DNA of 10,726 nt from assembly GCA_030430725.1 (NCBI GenBank), contig JAUIKP010000066.1:1-10726 (forward strand), given 5' to 3'. Under the pieces are notes generated by a model. That model did not search any database. It was not told the origin of the DNA and saw only the letters and a program-made list of their open reading frames with translations. This document shows, in pieces, positions 5,076 through 10,726 of the stretch. The first letter of the stretch is position 1. Each line of letters starts with the position of its first letter. This stretch comes from Nitrospiria bacterium (GTDB taxonomy: Bacteria > Nitrospirota > Nitrospiria > Nitrospirales > UBA8639). The position numbers were made by a program, and so were the translations under genes.

Positions 5076-7796
5076 ATGTTTGTTCGTCTTTTAAATATCC
5101 TGTTTGGTAGCAAAAATGATCGAGAGCTGAAGCGGCTCAAACCCCTGGTGGTCCGAGCCAATGAAATTGAGGGTTCGTTGCAACCTCTTGATGATGCGGG
5201 ATTGGCGGCAAAGACTTCCATTTTTAAAAAAAGACTGGAAGCCGGAGAGACTCTAGACGATTTACTCCCGGAAGCCTTTGCCGTGTGCCGGGAGATGTCC
5301 AGGCGCCGGCTTGGCATGCGCCACTTTGATGTCCAGTTGTTAGGGGGGATGGTCTTGCATCAGGGTCGCATTGCCGAAATGCGCACGGGTGAAGGTAAAA
5401 CCCTCGTGGCTACCCTTCCCGTCTATTTGAATGCGTTGGAAGGCAAAGGGGTTCATCTGGTTACCGTCAACGATTATCTGGCGAAACGGGATGCCCAATG
5501 GATGGGACCGCTTTACCATGGTTTAGGCTTATCAGTCGGGACCATTCAACATGACGCCTCGTTTTTATTCGATCCGACCTATGATGCACCGGATAAACGG
5601 TTGCAATTCCTTCGACCGTGTTCTCGACGTGAGGCCTACGGGGCCGATATTACCTATGGAACCAATAACGAATTTGGTTTTGATTATCTGAGGGATAACC
5701 TCGTGGTCACGGATTTGAGTCAGGGTGTTCAACGGGAATTAAACTTTGCCATTGTTGACGAAGTTGACAGTATTCTCATTGACGAAGCTCGAACGCCGCT
5801 GATTATTTCCGGACCCGCCGAACAAAGCACCGACCTCTATTTTCAAGTGGATCGGATCATTCCTCACCTCAAGCGGGACGAAGATTATACGATTGAAGAG
5901 AAAACAAAAACGGTGTCGTTGACTGATGAAGGTAATGCGCATGTTGAGAAACTCCTGGGGGTCGATAATCTCTACGATTTAAAACACCTGAGTTTGGTGC
6001 ATCACGTTATTAAGGCACTCCAGGCTCATGTGCTCTATCACCGGGATGTCGAGTATGTGGTGAAAGATGGCGAGGTGATGATTGTAGATGAGTTTACCGG
6101 TCGATTAATGCCGGGACGGCGCTGGAGTGATGGGCTACATCAGGCTGTGGAGGCCAAAGAAGGGGTAAAAATTGCCAACGAAAACCAGACGCTGGCATCC
6201 GTGACCTTCCAGAATTATTTTCGTATGTACAATAAACTGGCAGGCATGACCGGGACAGCGGACACCGAAGCCGCGGAATTCGCAAAAATTTACAACCTGG
6301 AAGTGAATGTGGTGCCCACCAATAGCACCATGATTCGCATTGATTTTCCGGATGTGGTCTACCGGACAGAAAAGGAAAAATTCGAAGCCATTGCCGACGA
6401 GATCAAAGAATACCACGAGAAGGGCCAACCGGTTTTGATTGGCACGATTTCCATTGAAAAATCCGAGCGTCTTGCCGCCTTATTAAAGCATCGGGGCGTG
6501 AAGCATCATGTCTTAAATGCCAAGTTCCATGAAAAAGAAGCCGAAATTATTGCCCAGGCCGGGCAAAAGGGTGCGGTGACGATCGCGACCAACATGGCCG
6601 GTCGAGGCACCGATATTTTATTGGGAGGCAATGCGGAAGCGCTCTTCAAACAACAGGTTGTTTATCGGGGGGAAGATCTGACGGAAGAGGAGCAACAAAA
6701 AGCCTACGCCACGATTAAAGAGGCTTGTGAACAGAATAAAAAGGCAGTGCTGGCGGATGGAGGGTTGCATATCGTCGGGACCGAGCGTCATGAGAGCCGT
6801 CGGATCGACAATCAGTTGAGAGGCCGGGCGGGTCGGCAGGGGGATCCCGGATCGTCGCGGTTTTTCCTTTCCTTGGAGGATGACTTGCTCCGGATCTTTG
6901 CGTCTGAACGCGTCTCAAACCTCATGCTCAAGCTCGGCATGGAAGAGGGTGTGCCCATTGAGCACAGGATGGTCACCAAATCCATTGAAAACGCCCAAAA
7001 GAAAGTCGAAGCCCATAACTTTGAAATTCGCAAACACCTTCTTGAGTATGATGATGTGATGAGTAAGCAGCGGGAGGTTATCTATAAACATCGGCAGAAT
7101 GTGTTGCACGCGACCGATGTGACAGAAGATGTTTTCGGTATGATCGAGGAAGTGGGCGAGCGTTTCGTCGAAATCTATTGTCCTGAGGAGCAATATGCCG
7201 AGGAATGGAATATTGAGGGATTAGTCGAATCGGTGCAGGGACAATTTGGCGTGGATGTGATTCAAGCTGATGAGATCAAAGACGTCGGTCGAGATGCGCT
7301 CAAGGAAGAAATACCGGAAAAATTAAAGCAGGCCTATCGGAACAAAGTCCAAGCATTAATTCATGAGCATGGCGCCACTGAAGATTTAGTGCATTATGTT
7401 GAGCGAACGATTCTGCTTCAAATGATCGACCACCATTGGAAAGATCACTTGTGGGGAATGGACCAATTGAAGGATGGAATCGGCCTGCGCGGGTATGGAC
7501 AAAAGGATCCACTCGCCGAATATAAGCGTGAAGGCTATGACATGTTTGCAGGGATGATGGAACGGATTAAAAATGATACCTTAGAGCGGCTTTTTAAATT
7601 TCAATTGGTTCGCGGGGAACGACCTGAGCCTGAGCGGGAAACGCCTCGCCCGGCACAATTAAATCTGAACCGCGGAGGTGAATCCGCTGCCACTCCTCAA
7701 CAACGCACCGTCCAACGTGCCGAAGAGAAAGTCGGACGGAACGATCCCTGCCCATGCGGGAGCGGGAAAAAATACAAAAAATGTCATGGGACCTAA
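5076..7796 (+). CDS. secA: Preprotein translocase ATPase SecA
   Basis: A complete 906-residue SecA, the cytoplasmic/membrane-peripheral motor that pushes unfolded preproteins through SecYEG. Visible parts: N-terminal segment with [12 protein letters not shown]; nucleotide-binding domain 1 with Walker A MRTGEGKT (102-109) and Walker B/DEAD region DEVD (228-231) followed by [12 protein letters not shown]; the preprotein-crosslinking region; [15 protein letters not shown] and [22 protein letters not shown] of domain 2; the scaffold and wing regions; and a C-terminal zinc motif [13 protein letters not shown] (Cys892, Cys894, Cys903, His904), which in the family binds SecB or ribosomes. Compared with E. 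coli SecA, the loop before [15 protein letters not shown] is about 19 residues longer (roughly 157-185). The ATG has GAGG 12 bases upstream. It is a single-gene unit with its own promoter. Confidence 0.98.
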   Translation: MFVRLLNILFGSKNDRELKRLKPLVVRANEIEGSLQPLDDAGLAAKTSIFKKRLEAGETLDDLLPEAFAVCREMSRRRLGMRHFDVQLLGGMVLHQGRIAEMRTGEGKTLVATLPVYLNALEGKGVHLVTVNDYLAKRDAQWMGPLYHGLGLSVGTIQHDASFLFDPTYDAPDKRLQFLRPCSRREAYGADITYGTNNEFGFDYLRDNLVVTDLSQGVQRELNFAIVDEVDSILIDEARTPLIISGPAEQSTDLYFQVDRIIPHLKRDEDYTIEEKTKTVSLTDEGNAHVEKLLGVDNLYDLKHLSLVHHVIKALQAHVLYHRDVEYVVKDGEVMIVDEFTGRLMPGRRWSDGLHQAVEAKEGVKIANENQTLASVTFQNYFRMYNKLAGMTGTADTEAAEFAKIYNLEVNVVPTNSTMIRIDFPDVVYRTEKEKFEAIADEIKEYHEKGQPVLIGTISIEKSERLAALLKHRGVKHHVLNAKFHEKEAEIIAQAGQKGAVTIATNMAGRGTDILLGGNAEALFKQQVVYRGEDLTEEEQQKAYATIKEACEQNKKAVLADGGLHIVGTERHESRRIDNQLRGRAGRQGDPGSSRFFLSLEDDLLRIFASERVSNLMLKLGMEEGVPIEHRMVTKSIENAQKKVEAHNFEIRKHLLEYDDVMSKQREVIYKHRQNVLHATDVTEDVFGMIEEVGERFVEIYCPEEQYAEEWNIEGLVESVQGQFGVDVIQADEIKDVGRDALKEEIPEKLKQAYRNKVQALIHEHGATEDLVHYVERTILLQMIDHHWKDHLWGMDQLKDGIGLRGYGQKDPLAEYKREGYDMFAGMMERIKNDTLERLFKFQLVRGERPEPERETPRPAQLNLNRGGESAATPQQRTVQRAEEKVGRNDPCPCGSGKKYKKCHGT

Positions 7797-8031
7797 CACC
7801 TGAAGCCCTCTTCTTGCTCTGCCTCGTGATGTCAGTCTTGTTGTGACGGCATTCCCCGTTTGTTGTCACTGACCTTCCTTTCTCCCCTAATCGGGATCGT
7901 GTCTGTAACATATTGAATTTATTGTTTTTTTATTGCCTGGAAAATGTGAAATTGCTTGACTTGGCTGAAGGTAGGCCGTTATCGTAACCGATTCTCAATA
8001 GGCATATTGAAGGAGTGATCATAGTCCATTC
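7797..8031. other. Intergenic region between secA and the methyltransferase gene
   Basis: About 235 bases with no supported gene. Short alternative inverted repeats (GTCAGT 7831-7836 with ACTGAC 7868-7873, and GTGAC 7843-7847 with GTCAC 7865-7869) exclude each other and are not followed by a T-run, so I do not call a terminator. A T-rich stretch at about 7909-7931 lacks a stem in front of it. The promoter at 7956-7985 is listed separately. Confidence 0.5.
7956..7985 (+). promoter_or_regulatory. Possible promoter of the methyltransferase-nuo operon
   Basis: TTGACT (7956-7961, five of six) is followed after 18 bases by TATCGT (7980-7985, four of six), giving a start near 7992 and a 40-base leader to the GTG at 8032. 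This is the best candidate upstream of the gene. I found no comparable candidate in the 77 bases directly before nuoA, so it may drive nuoA and beyond. Confidence 0.45.
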
Positions 8032-9234
8032 GTGCCATCCGAACCACAGAAAATACAGGGTCAGCCAGACCTGATCGAGAAAATTTTGTCTGAAATTGGC
8101 CTCCATGGGCCAATAAGTTTTGCTCGTTACATGGAGTTGGCCCTCTACGATGTTCCTCACGGGTATTATATGACCAAAAAGGTTGAACCTGACCTCTCCT
8201 CATCAGACCGAATCGGATGGGGTGGTGATTTTTTTACCGCACCCGAACTCTCTCCCATTTTGGCGAAAACATTGGTTCGCCAGATTTTGGCTATCGATGA
8301 TCAGTTAGGCCGTCCCCCTCAGTTTACTTTTATGGAGATTGGTGCAGGGAACGGGACCTTTGCCTTCGATTTCATTCAAGAATGCCGAAGGATCGCTTCC
8401 GATTTCTTTCACCGCCTTTCCTATCAAATCGTCGAACGGAGTTCCCATCTCCAATCGCGTCAGGCAGCCAGGCTCAGCAACTTAGGGGGGGACTGGGGGA
8501 AAAGTCACCTGAATTGGAAAACTTCCCTCGAGGAGGTTGACTCGGATTCCATCATCGGTGTGGTCTTTTCCAACGAATTAGTCGATGCGTTACCCGTCCA
8601 CCGGGTTCGAATGGCCGACCAACGCCTTCATGAAATATGTGTGGCCGACAAAGGCGGATGTTTTGTTGAATGCCTGGATTCCCCTCTGTCTCCGAAATTG
8701 ATCGAATATATCGAGGCACATGAGGTGGCCTTGAGTGAAGGTCAAACCTCCGAACTCCATCTTGCCGCTGAGCTTTGGATGAAGCAGGTGGCTCGCCTTC
8801 TCCACCGCGGGATCGTGGTGACCATCGACTATGGTCATACACATCGGGATTATTATCGATCCGACCGAAAGGACGGGACCTTCTTGTGTTATCATCGCCA
8901 TGCCATTTCGACCGATCCGTATGTAAGGGTTGGAGAGCAGGATATGACGGCTCACGTCAACTTTTCCGTTTTGGCGCGCGCTGGGGCGAAAAATGGGTTG
9001 GACATCATTGGATTGACGACTATGGCCAATTGGCTGATCGGGTTAGGAGTCGAAGAATTCGTGCGTGACCAGGATCAGGAGTCTGATGATGTCAGGGCGT
9101 TAGCGCATTTATTACGTCCCCATGGTATGGGGACCACGTTTAAGGTTCTTGCCCAGCGAAAAGGGATGGAGGCGTTCCCCCTTCAAGGGTTGCATTATCC
9201 GGCTTTTTTTGGTGACGTGGTGTCTTCGCATTGA
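8032..9234 (+). CDS. SAM-dependent protein methyltransferase, MidA/NDUFAF7 family (COG1565)
   Basis: A 400-residue protein matching the NDUFAF7/MidA family over its whole length. The N-terminal block has GPISFARYMELALYDVPHGYY. GDFFTAPELSP (65-75) and MEIGAGNGTF (101-110) are the SAM-binding glycine loop, followed by FSNELVDALPVHRV (179-192), IDYGH (265-269) and GEQDMTAHVNFSVL (301-314). In mitochondria the homologue symmetrically dimethylates an arginine of the 49-kDa complex I subunit and is needed for assembly; bacterial function is less well studied. Here it lies 77 bases upstream of nuoA on the same strand, which strongly suggests the same job on the NuoD-type subunit (inference). The start is GTG. 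An in-frame TGA at 8008-8010 rules out a longer form, and the next ATG (codon 34) would cut the conserved N-terminus. AAGGAG (8010-8015) lies 16 bases before the GTG, unusually far. Confidence 0.92.
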   Translation: MPSEPQKIQGQPDLIEKILSEIGLHGPISFARYMELALYDVPHGYYMTKKVEPDLSSSDRIGWGGDFFTAPELSPILAKTLVRQILAIDDQLGRPPQFTFMEIGAGNGTFAFDFIQECRRIASDFFHRLSYQIVERSSHLQSRQAARLSNLGGDWGKSHLNWKTSLEEVDSDSIIGVVFSNELVDALPVHRVRMADQRLHEICVADKGGCFVECLDSPLSPKLIEYIEAHEVALSEGQTSELHLAAELWMKQVARLLHRGIVVTIDYGHTHRDYYRSDRKDGTFLCYHRHAISTDPYVRVGEQDMTAHVNFSVLARAGAKNGLDIIGLTTMANWLIGLGVEEFVRDQDQESDDVRALAHLLRPHGMGTTFKVLAQRKGMEAFPLQGLHYPAFFGDVVSSH

Positions 9235-9311
9235 AAAAGGTGGATGCCGGAAAACAATGGTAAGAGGAATGAGCGTAGGGGATAGGACGTATTTTGGAAT
9301 GAGAGTGATTC

Positions 9312-9683
9312 ATGGGTAGTGAACCGGTTCCTTTTAATTATCTCCCCATTATCATCTTCATGGTGCTTGGGGTACTTTTTGGAGTTGGGTCCTTTCTTGT
9401 GGGATGGGTTATCCGGCCAAGCCGGCCCTATCGGGCGAAACTGCTGCCTTACGAAAGTGGTGCTCCTTTGTTTATGGACGCGAGGGTTCAGTTCCCGATG
9501 CGCTACTATATTATTGCCATGCTCTTTGTCATTTTTGATATTGAGGTGGTGTTCTTATTTCCTTGGGCGGTGGTGTTTAAAAAGCTGGGTCTTCTTGGTC
9601 TGGTTGAAATGGGAGTGTTCCTGGCCATTCTCATTGTGGGGTTCTGGTATGCCTGGAAAAAAGGTGCGTTAGATTGGGATTAA
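9312..9683 (+). CDS. nuoA: NADH-quinone oxidoreductase subunit A
   Basis: A 123-residue membrane protein of complex I (mitochondrial ND3 homologue). Three membrane helices are visible at about 10-33, 64-87 and 93-114. The family's conserved loop is present: YESGAP (47-52), ARVQFPMRYY (57-66) and FDIEVVFLFPWAV with Asp76 and Glu78, the equivalents of E. coli NuoA Asp79 and Glu81. The tail WKKGALDW is also typical. The loop has Ser49 where ND3 carries the redox-sensitive Cys, as in many bacteria. An in-frame TGA shortly upstream fixes the start region; the ribosome site (GAGAG) is weak. It sits between the methyltransferase gene and nuoB. Confidence 0.97.
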   Translation: MGSEPVPFNYLPIIIFMVLGVLFGVGSFLVGWVIRPSRPYRAKLLPYESGAPLFMDARVQFPMRYYIIAMLFVIFDIEVVFLFPWAVVFKKLGLLGLVEMGVFLAILIVGFWYAWKKGALDWD

Positions 9684-9800
9684 GAATGCCGACCTTTTCC
9701 CCTGGAAAAAACCGGAGTCCAGCCAGTACAATGGCACCCCCATCTTTTGTGGGTAGGTCCCGAGTTCCATACCGAACATTGAGGTACCCAGGGTAATCTT
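9684..9800. other. nuoA-nuoB spacer
   Basis: At 117 bases this is longer than the usual tight spacing in nuo operons. It holds no open frame I would call. CAGGG before TAATCTT is the likely ribosome site of nuoB; it lies in a small inverted repeat TACCC-A-GGGTA (about 9784-9794), too tight to fold as a full hairpin. A short resemblance to the 5S rRNA core is discussed under rejected observations. Confidence 0.4.
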
Positions 9801-10280
9801 ATGGGCATGCTTGAACGACAACTTGAACCGAATATTATTACAACCAACCTGGACTATTGTATTGCCTGGTGTCGGAAGTCAGCCCTTTGGCCGATGACCT
9901 TCGGGTTAGCCTGTTGTGCAATTGAAATGATCGCCTCGGTGTCTTCCAAGTATGACATCGATCGGTTTGGGGCCGGGGTGTTTCGTGCATCACCACGTCA
10001 GTCTGATTTAATGATTGTGGCTGGGACGGTCTGTCGGAAAATGGCACCGGTGATCCGTCGAATTTATGATCAAATGGCGGAGCCCAGATACGTGATCTCC
10101 ATGGGATCCTGCGCGACATCCGGGAATCATTACAATAGTTACAGTGTTGTTCAGGGTGTGGATCAAATTGTCCCTGTGGATGTCTATATCGCAGGTTGTC
10201 CACCAAGACCTGAGGCACTCATGGATGGTCTCATTAAACTCCAGGAAAAAATTCAGAAAGAAAAATACTTCGTGAAATAA
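9801..10280 (+). CDS. nuoB: NADH-quinone oxidoreductase subunit B
   Basis: A 159-residue NuoB (PSST homologue), the peripheral-arm subunit that holds iron-sulfur cluster N2, the last carrier before quinone. All four N2 ligands are visible: adjacent Cys38 and Cys39 in GLACCAIE, Cys104 in MGSCATSG and Cys133 in AGCPPRPEA. Their spacing (65 and 29) equals that of E. coli Cys63/64, Cys129 and Cys158. [20 protein letters not shown] and [16 protein letters not shown] are further family blocks. It is shorter than E. coli NuoB mainly at the N-terminus. The start could also be Met3 (9807); the ATG at 9801 has the better-placed AGGG. It lies 117 bases after nuoA and 59 bases before nuoC. Confidence 0.98.
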   Translation: MGMLERQLEPNIITTNLDYCIAWCRKSALWPMTFGLACCAIEMIASVSSKYDIDRFGAGVFRASPRQSDLMIVAGTVCRKMAPVIRRIYDQMAEPRYVISMGSCATSGNHYNSYSVVQGVDQIVPVDVYIAGCPPRPEALMDGLIKLQEKIQKEKYFVK

Positions 10281-10339
10281 CCCTGAAATTTGTGTAGACG
10301 GTCGTTCGATATTCCTCGATTTAGCAACAGATCCGATTT

Positions 10340-10726
10340 ATGCATGTTTTTCTCGAACCCCTGATTAAACGATTTCCTCAGGCTGTGCTGACGGCGCAGC
10401 AGGATCCTGTGCGTCTGGATTTGTGGGCACAGGTACGGGCCGATCATTGGCTGGAAATTGCGCAATTTCTCCATGACGATCCCGTGATGGCGTTGGATCA
10501 TATTACCGATATCTGTTCGGCGGATTATCCTGATGCCCTCGAACGATTTGAAGTCATTTATCACTTCCTCTCCCTCCCGCATCGAACACGCCTCCGAATT
10601 AAAGCGCGGGTGACAGAGGATCATCCGGAGATTGCCTCAATCAGCGGGATTTGGAAAGGGGCGAATTTTCTGGAACGTGAAGTGTACGACTTGATGGGCA
10701 TCCGCTTTAGCGGGCATCCCGACCTT
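10340..10726 (+). CDS. nuoC: NADH-quinone oxidoreductase subunit C, 3' end cut by window edge
   Basis: The frame starts at ATG 10340 and stays open to the window end (129 codons). Residues 53-61 (DHITDICSA) and EVIYHFLSL are the NuoC (30-kDa subunit) core, and IWKGANFLEREVYDLMGIRFSGHPDL near the end is the complex I 30-kDa signature, with W-x2-A-N-x2-E-R-E-x-Y-D. NuoC helps join the quinone-reducing module to the NADH module. An in-frame TAG 18 bases upstream rules out a longer form; the ribosome site is weak. Whether the gene is separate or fused to nuoD (NuoCD) cannot be seen here. Confidence 0.95.
   Translation, partial: MHVFLEPLIKRFPQAVLTAQQDPVRLDLWAQVRADHWLEIAQFLHDDPVMALDHITDICSADYPDALERFEVIYHFLSLPHRTRLRIKARVTEDHPEIASISGIWKGANFLEREVYDLMGIRFSGHPDL

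Noticed and set aside
7831..7873. Possible terminator after secA from GTCAGT/ACTGAC and GTGAC/GTCAC arms.
   Set aside because: The two pairings overlap and exclude each other, the stems are only 5-6 bp with long loops, and no T-run follows.
9750..9790. Similarity to the 5S rRNA core: CCCGAGTTCCATACCGAAC resembles the common CCCGATTCCATTCCGAAC.
   Set aside because: The match covers under 20 bases with one insertion and one mismatch. The partner strand of helix III (CGG after the loop) is missing (CATTGAGG instead), and no 5S-like stems flank it inside the nuo operon. A covariance-model search for 5S rRNA would settle it; I expect no hit.

Overview
This window looks like chromosomal DNA from a Gram-negative bacterium of near-balanced base composition. 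A TonB/ExbB locus, a lipoprotein and a full-length SecA with a zinc tail point to a diderm. The gene set and protein style (the SecA insertion, split nuoA/nuoB/nuoC, a small His-rich secreted protein ending in RAPP) remind me of Nitrospirota, Nitrospira in particular. That is an impression, not a proof. I see no rRNA, tRNA, CRISPR array, insertion sequence or phage gene.

Left part (1 to about 4870, minus strand). Read 5'->3' on the minus strand, the order is: a small secreted His/Cys protein behind a good sigma70-like promoter; a short TonB-C-domain protein with a signal peptide but no membrane-anchor/Pro-rich architecture; a nine-unit TPR protein; a classical TonB (SHL-type anchor, Pro-rich stretch, TonB-C domain); an ExbB-type proton channel; and a lipoprotein amidohydrolase that runs off the left edge. 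From the short TonB-C protein to exbB the genes are tightly packed (37 nt, 4-nt overlap, 27 nt), so this is probably one operon. Its own promoter is marked by a perfect TATAAT. No exbD is visible. The locus probably energises an outer-membrane transporter encoded elsewhere; the substrate cannot be read from the sequence, although the leading His/Cys protein hints at a metal.

Middle (about 4870 to 7800, plus strand). secA is transcribed divergently from the TonB locus, from its own TTGATT-N16-TATACT promoter. It encodes a complete 906-residue preprotein translocase ATPase.

Right part (about 7950 to the end, plus strand). A MidA/NDUFAF7-family SAM-dependent methyltransferase with a GTG start is followed by nuoA, nuoB and the first 129 codons of nuoC. 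These are subunits of respiratory complex I, and the operon continues past the right edge. The mitochondrial homologue of the methyltransferase modifies the 49-kDa complex I subunit (NuoD-type), so the gene order suggests a dedicated assembly factor carried with its target complex.

Most of the window is recognisable housekeeping or envelope-energy biology. The less ordinary parts are the TonB locus (two different TonB-C proteins, a TPR protein, ExbB without ExbD in view, a lipoprotein hydrolase and a His/Cys leader protein) and the methyltransferase-nuo linkage.
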